Shown here one piece after another: positions 1-9,206 of a DNA stretch of 64,000 nucleotides. Origin of the DNA: an uncultured Clostridia bacterium (GTDB taxonomy: Bacteria > Bacillota > Clostridia > UBA1381); assembly GCA_947627795.1 (NCBI GenBank), contig CANQXJ010000002.1, forward strand, positions 27,853-91,852, in the 5' to 3' direction. The translations under genes and the position numbers were made by a program. The notes under the pieces are model-generated. The model was not told the DNA's origin. It made no database searches and worked only from the letters and a program-made list of their open reading frames with translations. Within the stretch, counting starts at the first letter, position 1, and each line of letters starts with the position of its first letter.

Positions 1-440
1 AATCCGCACAGAATTTCCGCCTCGGGGATATTCGGCGTGATTATGTCGGCGAGAGGGAACAGCTTTTCGGTGAGAGCGGTTATCGCATCCTCGCGGAGCA
101 GTCTGTAACCGCTTGTCGATACCATCACCGTGTCAAGTACTATGTTTTTCGCATTATATTGACGCAGCTTTTCCGCGATGATTTCTATAATTTCAGCCGA
201 TGAAACCATTCCTATTTTTACGCTTTTTGGGAAAATATCGGTAAAAACAGCGTCAAGCTGCGCCGATATGTTTGAGGGCGATACGTCGAAAATATCGGTA
301 ACGCCGAGCGTGTTCTGCGCGGTGACCGACGTTATTACGCTCATGCCGTAAACCTTGTTGGCGGCGAAGGTTTTCAAATCCGCCTGTATGCCCGCTCCGC
401 CGCTTGAATCCGAGCCCGCTATCGTCAGCGCAGTTTTCAT
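1..440 (-). CDS. thiD: Phosphomethylpyrimidine kinase / hydroxymethylpyrimidine kinase (partial, 3' end outside window)
   Basis: Reverse-strand reading from CAT at 438-440 gives MKTALTIAGSDSSGGAGIQADLKTFAANKVYGMSVITSVTAQNT..., the ThiD N-terminus; overlaps the thiE stop. Confidence 0.93.
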   Translation of the reverse strand, partial: MKTALTIAGSDSSGGAGIQADLKTFAANKVYGMSVITSVTAQNTLGVTDIFDVSPSNISAQLDAVFTDIFPKSVKIGMVSSAEIIEIIAEKLRQYNAKNIVLDTVMVSTSGYRLLREDAITALTEKLFPLADIITPNIPEAEILCG

Positions 441-1075
441 CCGATTACCTCCTTTGCAAGCTTCATGAGCTTTTTTGCGGCTTTTTCTATGTCGGGCTGA
501 GCGAAAATTCCCGATACGACCGCCGCTCCCGCGATGCCGGTATTTTTTAATTTTAGTATATTTTCAGCCGTTATGCCGCCTATCGCGGCGACGGGGATAT
601 TTACGGACGATGTGATTAAGCGCAGCGTCTCGCCGCTCATTTTTACCGCGTCCGCTTTTGTTGATGTTCCGAAAACCGCGCCCGAGCCGAGATAATCCGC
701 GCCCGCTTTTTCGGCTGCTGCGGCCTGCCCGGGCGTTCTTGCGGTCACGCCGATTATTTTATTCGCGCCGAGCATTTTGCGCGCTTCTTCAACAGGCGTG
801 TCGCCCTGACCGAGATGTACTCCGTCCGCGCCCGACGCGAGAACCGCCTCTATGTTGTCATTTATAATGAGCGGAGTGCCGTATTTTTCGCAGATAGGCT
901 TTAGTTCGAGAGCCGTTTTTGCGAGAGATTCCGTATCCGCATCCTTGTCGCGGAGCTGTATCATCGTAGCTCCGCCCTTTAACGCCGCTTCGACTGCGTC
1001 GGGCAGAGCTCCGCCTTTTAGCGCGGCTCTGTCGGTTATAGCGTAGAGAAGCAGCTTATCTTTATTTAAACTCAT
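437..1075 (-). CDS. thiE: Thiamine phosphate synthase
   Basis: 212 aa; YAITDR, GGATMIQLRDKD, DGVHLGQ and AIGGI motifs of ThiE. Confidence 0.95.
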   Translation of the reverse strand: MSLNKDKLLLYAITDRAALKGGALPDAVEAALKGGATMIQLRDKDADTESLAKTALELKPICEKYGTPLIINDNIEAVLASGADGVHLGQGDTPVEEARKMLGANKIIGVTARTPGQAAAAEKAGADYLGSGAVFGTSTKADAVKMSGETLRLITSSVNIPVAAIGGITAENILKLKNTGIAGAAVVSGIFAQPDIEKAAKKLMKLAKEVIG

Positions 1076-1101
1076 AGTAAAACCTCCGTTTCACAATAGA
1101 T

Positions 1102-1130
1102 ATTATAACTTCGCAGCGGAAAATTGTCAA
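1102..1130 (-). promoter_or_regulatory. Sigma-A-like promoter for thiE-thiD
   Basis: Reverse strand TTGACA (1125-1130), 17-bp spacer, TATAAT (1102-1107). Confidence 0.7.
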
Positions 1131-1229
1131 TAAACAGTATGTTATTCAAGATATTTTTATAAAACAGTTGAAAAATAAAAAAAATTTTGATATAATAAAT
1201 CCGAATATTGAAACAGGAGGAAAACAGTC

Positions 1230-1661
1230 ATGAAAAAATTAATTGCTTTGTTGCTGACGGCGGCTTCATTATTCACGTTTTCGGCGGCTTGTTTCGCAGC
1301 TAATCCGTCGGTATATCTTAACGGCGAAAAAATGACCTTCGAGGTTGAGCCGTTTATAGATAACGAAAGAACTCTCGTTCCGATGCGCGCTATTTTTGAG
1401 GCGGTTGACGCGGTGATTCAGTGGGATCCCGAAACCCAAACTGTTATCGGCGTTAAGCAGGACAACGGCGAAACCAATTTCGTTACGCTTCAGATAGGCT
1501 CGCCGACAGCGTTTATAAACAGCGCTCCGACGGAGCTCGACGCACCGCCGGTTATAGTTAACGACCGCACATTTGTACCGCTGAGATTTGTTGTTGAGTC
1601 GCTCGGCGAAAAGGTAGAATGGGATCCGGAGAATTTTTCGGTAATTATAACAACAGATTGA
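1230..1661 (+). CDS. Secreted copper amine oxidase N-terminal-like domain protein
   Basis: Signal peptide; VYLNGEKMTFEVEPFIDNERTLVPMRAIFEAVDAVIQWD and VNDRTFVPLRFVVESLGEKVEWD pattern. Confidence 0.85.
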   Translation: MKKLIALLLTAASLFTFSAACFAANPSVYLNGEKMTFEVEPFIDNERTLVPMRAIFEAVDAVIQWDPETQTVIGVKQDNGETNFVTLQIGSPTAFINSAPTELDAPPVIVNDRTFVPLRFVVESLGEKVEWDPENFSVIITTD

Positions 1662-1694
1662 TGAGAACAGATTAGAACAGAGGAGATAAGAATA

Positions 1695-2885
1695 GTGGAG
1701 AAAAAAGGAAGATATGGAGAATTCGGAGGACAATACGCCTCCGAAACTCTTATGAATGCTCTGATAGATTTGGAAGCGGCGTTTGAAAAGTATAAAAATG
1801 ACGCGGATTTTCTTGACGAGCTGAATTATTACAATAAGCAGTACGCGGGCAGACCGTCGATTTTGTATTACGCGAAACGCCTCAGCGAGGACATAGGCGG
1901 CGCGAAGATTTACTTAAAGCGTGAGGATCTGAACCATACCGGCGCGCACAAAATCAACAATGTGATAGGTCAATGTCTGCTGGCGAAACGTATGGGAAAG
2001 AAAAAGGTAATCGCGGAGACAGGCGCGGGACAGCACGGCGTTGCAACGGCGACGTTCGCGACCGCGCTCGGACTTGAATGCGACGTATACATGGGCGAGG
2101 AGGACACTAAGCGTCAGGCGCTCAATGTGTTCAGAATGAAGCTTTTGGGCGCGCAGGTCCACGCGGTAACGTCGGGAACGGGAACGCTCAAGGACGCTAC
2201 AAACGAGGCTATGCGTTCATGGACGGCTCACGCTGACGACACGTTTTACGTGCTCGGCTCGGCGGTCGGACCGCATCCGTATCCGGCGATAGTAAAGCAT
2301 TTCCAGAGCGTAATAAGCAAGGAAACACGAGTGCAGCTTATGGAAATGGAGGGACGTTTGCCCGACGCGGTAATGGCGTGCGTGGGCGGCGGCTCGAACG
2401 CGATAGGAATGTTCGCGGACTTTATAGACGAACCATCGGTAAAGCTCTACGGAGCGGAAGCGGCGGGCGACGGAATTGACACGGAGCGCCACGCGGCGTC
2501 TATAGCGAAGGGAACTCTCGGAGTGCTGCACGGAATGAAGTCGATATTCCTCCAGGACGAGGGCGGAAACATCATGCCGGTATACTCCATTTCGGCGGGG
2601 CTTGATTACCCGGGAGTGGGACCGGAGCACGCGCATCTCGCAAAAACCGGCAGAGCGGAATATTATCCGATAACCGATAAGGAAGCGGTTGACGCGTTTA
2701 TGTACTTGTCGCGTTTGGAAGGAATTATTCCCGCGATAGAATCGGCTCACGCGGTTGCGCTCGCGAGAAAAATCGCGCCCGAAATGGGAAAGGATAAGAT
2801 TCTTGTAATATGTCTGTCCGGACGCGGCGATAAAGACGTTTACTCCGTGGCGAAGTATCTCGGAGAGGATATAGAGGAAGGTTAA
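1695..2885 (+). CDS. trpB: Tryptophan synthase beta chain (GTG start)
   Basis: 396 aa; [49 protein letters not shown]. Confidence 0.96.
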   Translation: MEKKGRYGEFGGQYASETLMNALIDLEAAFEKYKNDADFLDELNYYNKQYAGRPSILYYAKRLSEDIGGAKIYLKREDLNHTGAHKINNVIGQCLLAKRMGKKKVIAETGAGQHGVATATFATALGLECDVYMGEEDTKRQALNVFRMKLLGAQVHAVTSGTGTLKDATNEAMRSWTAHADDTFYVLGSAVGPHPYPAIVKHFQSVISKETRVQLMEMEGRLPDAVMACVGGGSNAIGMFADFIDEPSVKLYGAEAAGDGIDTERHAASIAKGTLGVLHGMKSIFLQDEGGNIMPVYSISAGLDYPGVGPEHAHLAKTGRAEYYPITDKEAVDAFMYLSRLEGIIPAIESAHAVALARKIAPEMGKDKILVICLSGRGDKDVYSVAKYLGEDIEEG

Positions 2886-2889
2886 TAAA

Positions 2890-2993
2890 GGGGCTGCAAA
2901 AGTCTCATAAAAGAACAAGGATCTCAATTCGTGAGATTCTTGTTTGGTTTTTGGGATGATTTTGTAACAATTATCGGATTTTAAGACAGCCCC
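2890..2993. repeat. MITE-like/terminator-like inverted repeat
   Basis: Starts GGGGCTG and ends CAGCCCC; internal near-perfect stem AACAAGGATCTCA-attcg-TGAGATTCTTGTT; the end sequence ATTTTAAGACAGCCCC recurs inverted at 46719-46734. Confidence 0.5.
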
Positions 2994-3184
2994 AATAAGC
3001 CTTTTTTGAGCTTAATACGAGTATATATTAAATCGAAACGCAAGGATTATGAATGCCGATACATTCAGTCTATTAACTAATCGTATATAATTATAGATAA
3101 TTTGGTAAAAATAACAAAAAAGTATTGATTATTTTTTGCAATTATAGTATAATAATTATATATTTATAAAAAGGGGGGCAGGAA

Positions 3185-4381
3185 ATGTTCCACAAAATAC
3201 GCAGAACTCTTTCTGACATATTTTCGCGCGTAACTGTGCAGGTAACTCTTTTTTCCTGCGCTCTTATTGTCGCGGCGTGTCTTGCCATATTTTTCTTTTG
3301 CCGCGGTACGTTCACAATGATAGTCCGCAACGCATATGAGGAGCGCGCGGATGTTGTATACGGTATGCTTGAAAATCAAATTGACACGGATATTTATGAC
3401 GATATAAACAGCGCGGAGGACATCAAGAATGAGCTTTACGGCTCGGTAAGCAGTTATCTCACGGCTATAAAAGAAAAAACGGAAGTGGACGATATTTTTA
3501 TTACAAAGGTAAATGATGCGGACGAGGCTGTTTATGTTGTGGATATTGATCCGTCCTATATTGCTTTGAGAAATCCGGGAGACGCGGCAGAGGCTTCGGT
3601 TGACGCTCTTACCCGCGAAGTGGACAGCACCTGCAGGGTTTCGGACGACTTTGTAAAAACGGCGAGAGGCAATAGGTACTTAAGAGCGTATCCGGTGCGC
3701 CGCGAGGACAGAAATGTAATCGGCGTAATATTCATAGGCGTAAGCTCTGACGATATACATGACGGCGAGGCGGCAATTCTGATATTCGTGTGCATTATAT
3801 GTCTTATTATGTGCATACTTACGGCTGTTTTCGCGAACAAGGCGTTCAAGAAAATCTCAAATCCGTCTTATCAGGACGCGTCCAATACGGATTCTCTTAC
3901 CGATCTTAAGAATAAAAACTCGTTCACGCTCGATTTGCACAATATCGAAAACTCGGGGCATTTTGACAGGTACGGAGTTATTGTGGTGGATCTGAACGGC
4001 TTAAAGCATATAAACGATACGCGCGGACATCATGTGGGAGATAGGTTTATTCAGAAATCGGCAATGGTTCTCAAGACCTGTATTAATAAAAAGAACCAGG
4101 TAGTTTACCGTATCGGCGGCGATGAGTTTACCGCGATCATACGCGGCTGCACGGAAAATGATATACGCGCAATTATTGACAGCGTCAACCGAACCATAGA
4201 AACGGAAAACAAGACTGATACGGCGTTTAAGCTGTCAATGGCGATAGGCTACGCGATATTTGATAAATATATAGACCATAATTTCTCCGACACCTTCCAG
4301 CGCGCGGACGCTATGATGTACGATGTCAAGAAGGAATATTACAGAAAGAAGCTTGAAGCGGATAACAGGATTGTGCAATAA
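3185..4381 (+). CDS. Membrane diguanylate cyclase with extracytoplasmic sensor domain
   Basis: TM segments flanking an extracellular region; C-terminal GGDEF domain with intact YRIGGDEF. Confidence 0.9.
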   Translation: MFHKIRRTLSDIFSRVTVQVTLFSCALIVAACLAIFFFCRGTFTMIVRNAYEERADVVYGMLENQIDTDIYDDINSAEDIKNELYGSVSSYLTAIKEKTEVDDIFITKVNDADEAVYVVDIDPSYIALRNPGDAAEASVDALTREVDSTCRVSDDFVKTARGNRYLRAYPVRREDRNVIGVIFIGVSSDDIHDGEAAILIFVCIICLIMCILTAVFANKAFKKISNPSYQDASNTDSLTDLKNKNSFTLDLHNIENSGHFDRYGVIVVDLNGLKHINDTRGHHVGDRFIQKSAMVLKTCINKKNQVVYRIGGDEFTAIIRGCTENDIRAIIDSVNRTIETENKTDTAFKLSMAIGYAIFDKYIDHNFSDTFQRADAMMYDVKKEYYRKKLEADNRIVQ

Positions 4382-4432
4382 AAGTTACCGCGTAAAAACG
4401 CGTTAGCAATAAAATCAAAGGAGGAAACATCA

Positions 4433-4804
4433 ATGGCATTTTTTGACGGAGTAATGAATTTTGTAAAAAAGTTTAAGGAAGCGGCGAAGGCCGGCGCGGA
4501 CTTCAATCCGCTGCTGGAGTCGGTTGAGAAGGAGATCGAACAGCTCCACGCGCAGGGCAAGCTTGACGACGTTCTCTACAAGGCGGAGCAGGAGTACGTT
4601 AAGGAGCACGGCGAGTACATCAGCAAATCAAGCACGACCGCGGCTGACAGCATGGCTGAGAATAACGCGTTAAAGCATTTCATCAGAGCACTCGCAAACG
4701 ATGAAAACATGCCCGACGAGTTAAAGGCGAACGCAAATAAGCTTTTAGAACTGCACGACAAAATGCTCAGCATCTTAGGTCCGCTCGGAAACATTGCAAA
4801 ATAA
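4433..4804 (+). CDS. Hypothetical protein (123 aa)
   Basis: ORF with RBS aaaggagg upstream; followed by a terminator. Confidence 0.7.
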   Translation: MAFFDGVMNFVKKFKEAAKAGADFNPLLESVEKEIEQLHAQGKLDDVLYKAEQEYVKEHGEYISKSSTTAADSMAENNALKHFIRALANDENMPDELKANANKLLELHDKMLSILGPLGNIAK

Positions 4805-4825
4805 ATAAAAGCGAAATAAACAAAA

Positions 4826-4856
4826 GTCCCGGAAAAAATCCCGGGATTTTTATTTT
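4826..4856. terminator. Hairpin between convergent genes
   Basis: CCCGG aaaaaatc CCGGG ATTTTTATTTTT. Confidence 0.7.
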
Positions 4857-7800
4857 TGCAGTTCAATAACCGTATCCAGCAATTCATGAATTACCGTGAT
4901 CGGGTTATCTGTCAGCTTTTCTATTTTAAACGTTATTATCGGATTCACCGACGACGCGAGCTTTATACGCTTCGGGAATTTCTTATCGAGCGCCATAACG
5001 AGCGGCGCGTCCAATCTATCCTCGTTGAATTTCAGCGAAACCGACTGCTGCCGCTGCGTGATTTCGCATATCCCCGCCTCGCGCGCGGGGAGCTTCAGCG
5101 CCGCGACGTCGATTATATTCTGCACCGCCAAAGGAATATCGCCGTAGCGGTCAATCAATTCGTCCTCAATCTCAAACTTGTCGTCCTCACTTGAGATCGC
5201 GGCTATGCGCTTGTACATATCAATGCGCTGGTTGTGGTTTTCGATGTAGTCCTCCGGCAAATATGCGTTTACGTCAATATCGACGGTCACGTCGAAATCT
5301 ATCTTCGTTTCAATGCCCTGCGCCTCGTCAACGCTTTCCTTTAACAGCTTGCAGTACATATCATAGCCGACGCTGTCCATATGCCCGTGCTGCTCCGCGC
5401 CGAGAATATTTCCCGCGCCGCGTATTTCCAGATCGCGCATCGCGATTTTAAAGCCCGAGCCGAACTCCGTAAACTCCTTTACCGCCCTCAAACGCTTTGA
5501 AGCCACGTCGGACAAGACGTTGCCCCTGTTGTACACGAGATACGCGTACGCCGCGCGGTTGGAGCGTCCGACTCTTCCGCGAAGCTGATAGAGCTGCGCC
5601 AAGCCCATTCTGTCAGCGTTTTCGATTATAATGGTGTTGGCGTTGGGTATGTCAAGACCTGTTTCGATAATCGTCGTGCAGACGAGAACGTCGGTTTTGC
5701 CCTCGACCATGTCGTACATGATGTCCTCGAGGTCGTCCTCCTTCATCCTGCCGTGACCGACCGCGACGTTTATATCGGGGAAATTCTCCTTTATCCATTC
5801 CGCTTTTTTGTGTATTCCCTCGATGCGGTTATAGAGGTAAAATACCTGACCGCCGCGCGAAAGCTCGTTGCGTATCGCGTCAAGCAGCACCGCCGGATTT
5901 TCCTCCAAAACGTAGGTCTGAACGGGATAGCGGTTTTCGGGCGGCTCGGTCAATACGCTCATGTCTCTTACGCTCGTCATCGCCATGTGGAGCGTGCGCG
6001 GTATCGGCGTAGCCGTCATTGTCAGCACGTCTACGCTCGTTTTAAGCTCCTTGAGCCGCTCCTTGTGCGCGACACCGAAGCGCTGCTCCTCGTCGATTAT
6101 GAGAAGCCCCAAGTCTTTAAACGCTATATCCTTCGATAAAATGCGGTGCGTTCCGATAACTATGTCGATCTCGCCGGATTTCAGCTTTTTTATTATGCGC
6201 TTCTGCTCCGTAGGCGTTCTGAAACGCGAGAGCATCTCCACCTTTATCGGGAAATCCTCCATGCGCTTTAAAAATGTTTCGTAATGCTGCATAGCGAGAA
6301 TGGTGGTGGGGCAGAGGTACGCGACCTGCTTCGAGTCGGTGACCGCCTTGAACGCCGCGCGAAGCGCGACCTCAGTTTTACCGAAGCCTACGTCGCCGCA
6401 GAGCAGCCTATCCATCGGGCGCGGCTTTTCCATATCCGCTTTGACCTCCTCGATCGAGCGGAGCTGGTCGTCCGTTTCCCGGTACTCGAACGTGTCCTCA
6501 AAATCGCGCTGCCAGGGCGTGTCGGGGCTGAACGCGAAGCCCTTCGTGCGCTCGCGCGCCGCATACAGCGCAATAAGTTTCTGCGCCAACTCCGCCGTAG
6601 ACGCTTTCACGCGCTGCTTCGTCTTGTTCCATTCGTTCCCGCCAAGCTTGTTGAGCTTTACAGGGTGCTCGCTGCCGCCTGAAACGTATTTGTACAGCAT
6701 ATTGAGCTGGTCGATCGGTACATACAGACAGTCCGTGCCTCGGTACTGAATTTTCAGATAATCCTTCGTCACATTATTGACCGTCATGCGCTGCGTGCCC
6801 ATATACTGACCAATTCCGTGCGTCTGATGAACAACGTAATCGCCCGCGTTTATGTCGTTGTACGATTTTATCCTGTCCGCGTTGTCGACCGCGCGTCTGC
6901 GGCGGCTTTTCTTAGTGTCGAAAATCTCGCGGTCGCTGACGAGCACGAAGTTTATTTCGGGATATTCAAATCCCTTGTTGAGATTGCCGCGCATAACGGA
7001 TATCCTACCCTCCCGGAAGTCCGCGCCGTCCTTGATGAACTCCGCGTTAAAGCCGCGCTCCTTCAATACGCCCGTGATATTCTCTCCGCGTCCGCGCGAG
7101 GACGCCAAAATAACGACGGTCGCTTTCTTTTCCTGCCATACGCGCAGATCGTCGTATAAATAATCTATTTTTCCGTGGAATGAAACGGTTGTTTTCGTGG
7201 TAAAATCAGCGAGATGCTTGTATTTGAAATCCGTCCGCGTGTGCGAGAGCGAATCAATAGAAATTACCTTTCTCGCGGTCATTTTCAAAATAGCCTCGCC
7301 GTAGGTGAGGAAAACGTCCTCCTTCTGCGAGCCGAGTATGCCCTTATTTTTAAGCTCTGTCACGATCTCGCCCTTTTCCCACGCGAACGTCTTGCCGCGC
7401 TCGGCTATTCGCTTCGGGTCGAGTACGAAAACAAGACCGTTTTCCTCAATATAGTCGAGAACGGTCGGGATCTTGTCGTAGATAAGCCGTATATATTTGT
7501 CGATAGAGGGAAAATAGTGCCGCTCGTTAAAGCTTTCGATATCCGCGCTTGTCGTTTCGATATACGCCGTCATATCGACCTTGCGCCGCTTCGCTTGGGC
7601 TATCCGCTTTTCGAGAATTTCAACTATTTCCGCCTTTTTCTCCATGCTCATCACAGCCTCGACAGCCGGAATTACAGCCGCCCTATCGACCTTTTCCATA
7701 GACCTCTGCGAAGCCACGTCGAACACGCGAATAGAGTCGGTTTCGTCGTCGAAAAACTCAATTCTGAACGGATTATCCGAGCCGGGTGAGAAAATATCGA

Positions 7801-8326
7801 CTATGCCGCCGCGCATAGCGAACTGCCCCGGGGCTTCTACTATGTCATCGCGGCTGTAGCCCAGGCATACCAAATCCCGCGCGAGCTTTTCCAAGTCAAA
7901 TATTTTCCCAAGCTCAAATTCTATACTGCCGTTTTCAAAGATCTCCTTTTCGGCGGTGTACTGCATGACCGCGTCAAGACTTGTCACGACAATATGCGGC
8001 TCGCCGTCCGAAAGGCGGGCTAAGGCTTTGAGCCTAGCGTACTCGTTCTGGTGTCCGCTTGTTTCGATGTTATAAAAAATGTACTCCTTTGAGGGGAAAT
8101 ACAGCGCGCTGTCCGTATACAGCCGCATATCCTCAAAAAGCGCGCGCGCCTCCATGTCGCTGTAAGTCACAACGCAGGCATTGCCGCCGTTTTCGCGCCA
8201 CAGCGAGTATATGAGATGTCCCTGCGCCGATTCCGCGACGCCCGCGATTGATATCGGTGTGTTGTTCAAGTTGTCTGCAACGCCGATATATGGGGGATAG
8301 CCGCGTAAAATGTCCGAAAAATTCAT
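4850..8326 (-). CDS. mfd: Transcription-repair coupling factor
   Basis: 1158 aa; RecG-like helicase motifs GDVGFGKTEVALRAAFKA, DEEQRFGV, TATPIPRTLHMA, RGRVGRS. Confidence 0.97.
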   Translation of the reverse strand: MNFSDILRGYPPYIGVADNLNNTPISIAGVAESAQGHLIYSLWRENGGNACVVTYSDMEARALFEDMRLYTDSALYFPSKEYIFYNIETSGHQNEYARLKALARLSDGEPHIVVTSLDAVMQYTAEKEIFENGSIEFELGKIFDLEKLARDLVCLGYSRDDIVEAPGQFAMRGGIVDIFSPGSDNPFRIEFFDDETDSIRVFDVASQRSMEKVDRAAVIPAVEAVMSMEKKAEIVEILEKRIAQAKRRKVDMTAYIETTSADIESFNERHYFPSIDKYIRLIYDKIPTVLDYIEENGLVFVLDPKRIAERGKTFAWEKGEIVTELKNKGILGSQKEDVFLTYGEAILKMTARKVISIDSLSHTRTDFKYKHLADFTTKTTVSFHGKIDYLYDDLRVWQEKKATVVILASSRGRGENITGVLKERGFNAEFIKDGADFREGRISVMRGNLNKGFEYPEINFVLVSDREIFDTKKSRRRRAVDNADRIKSYNDINAGDYVVHQTHGIGQYMGTQRMTVNNVTKDYLKIQYRGTDCLYVPIDQLNMLYKYVSGGSEHPVKLNKLGGNEWNKTKQRVKASTAELAQKLIALYAARERTKGFAFSPDTPWQRDFEDTFEYRETDDQLRSIEEVKADMEKPRPMDRLLCGDVGFGKTEVALRAAFKAVTDSKQVAYLCPTTILAMQHYETFLKRMEDFPIKVEMLSRFRTPTEQKRIIKKLKSGEIDIVIGTHRILSKDIAFKDLGLLIIDEEQRFGVAHKERLKELKTSVDVLTMTATPIPRTLHMAMTSVRDMSVLTEPPENRYPVQTYVLEENPAVLLDAIRNELSRGGQVFYLYNRIEGIHKKAEWIKENFPDINVAVGHGRMKEDDLEDIMYDMVEGKTDVLVCTTIIETGLDIPNANTIIIENADRMGLAQLYQLRGRVGRSNRAAYAYLVYNRGNVLSDVASKRLRAVKEFTEFGSGFKIAMRDLEIRGAGNILGAEQHGHMDSVGYDMYCKLLKESVDEAQGIETKIDFDVTVDIDVNAYLPEDYIENHNQRIDMYKRIAAISSEDDKFEIEDELIDRYGDIPLAVQNIIDVAALKLPAREAGICEITQRQQSVSLKFNEDRLDAPLVMALDKKFPKRIKLASSVNPIITFKIEKLTDNPITVIHELLDTVIELQK

Positions 8327-8895
8327 ATTTGCCTCGAATTAAACCTGTTCATCGCCGATTCCGAACCGTTTTTTATAATTTCCTCAACCGCTCCGGCGGC
8401 GTTTATTATGCTCTTTTCCAGTATCGGAATTTCCTCGCGCGTGAACCTGCCGAGGACGTAATCCTTTAAATCGTAATCCTCGTGCTCCGGCGCACCCACG
8501 CCGATTTTAACGCGCGGAAACTCGTCGCTCTGCAAACGGTATATTATGGATTTCAGCCCGTTATGCCCTCCCGCGCTCCCCTTGGCGCGCACGCGTATGC
8601 GTCCCGCCTCGAGGGAAACGTCGTCGTTTATTATAATTATGTTTTCCGGCGGCAGCTTATAAAATTCGGCAAAATCGCCGATACTGTCGCCGCTCAAATT
8701 CATATAAGTCTGCGGCTTCACGAGCAGGACCTTTTCACCCGCGATATTCGTCTCGCCGTAAAGAGCCTTGAATTTGAGCTTATTTATTTTCACGTGAAGC
8801 TGATCGGCAATATAATCTATGGTATGGAACCCGATATTATGCCGCGTCATTTCATACTGTCTGCCGGGGTTGCCCAGACCTGCGATAATGTACAT
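8323..8895 (-). CDS. pth: Peptidyl-tRNA hydrolase
   Basis: MYIIAGLGNPGRQYEMTRHNIGF; LVKPQTYMNLSG; HNGLKSI. Confidence 0.97.
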   Translation of the reverse strand: MYIIAGLGNPGRQYEMTRHNIGFHTIDYIADQLHVKINKLKFKALYGETNIAGEKVLLVKPQTYMNLSGDSIGDFAEFYKLPPENIIIINDDVSLEAGRIRVRAKGSAGGHNGLKSIIYRLQSDEFPRVKIGVGAPEHEDYDLKDYVLGRFTREEIPILEKSIINAAGAVEEIIKNGSESAMNRFNSRQI

Positions 8896-8940
8896 GATGT
8901 TGTTCCTTTCCGTTGGGTAAATTACGATTTAGCGGTATAA

Positions 8941-9053
8941 GCCTCCCTTGTCAAAGGGAGGGGGACCGCGTAGCGGTGGAGGGATTCATTTTTTAGGTTA
9001 GCGAAGGAATCCCCCAGTCAGCTGCGCTGACAGCCCCCTTTGACAAGGGGGCC
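8941..9053. repeat. Palindromic MITE/REP-like element
   Basis: Terminal inverted repeats GCCTCCCTTGTCAAAGGGAGGGGG / CCCCCTTTGACAAGGGGGC with internal hairpins ACCGCgtaGCGGT and GTCAGctgcgCTGAC. Confidence 0.7.
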
Positions 9054-9057
9054 TTTT

Positions 9058-9125
9058 GTAGGGGCGAACCGTGTTCACCCGTTCCCAATGTATCGCACAT
9101 GCGGGCGAACGCGGTTCGCCCCTAC
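9058..9125. repeat. Second palindromic element abutting the first
   Basis: GTAGGGGCGAACCGTGTTCACCCG ... CGGGCGAACGCGGTTCGCCCCTAC long inverted repeat. Confidence 0.7.
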
Positions 9126-9174
9126 ACCCACGCCGCCGATACGCACATAAATCATAATTTACCCCATCCCCGCA

Positions 9175-9206
9175 AATCGGGCTGTCGGTTGACAGCCCGA
9201 TTGGGG
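9175..9206 (-). terminator. Terminator-like hairpin downstream of glmU
   Basis: ATCGGGCTGTC-ggtt-GACAGCCCGAT stem immediately after the glmU stop. Confidence 0.6.

Noticed and set aside
4856-8469. Many plus-strand ORFs of 80-190 aa across mfd
   Set aside because: Antisense to a well-supported mfd; no RBS or recognisable protein motifs
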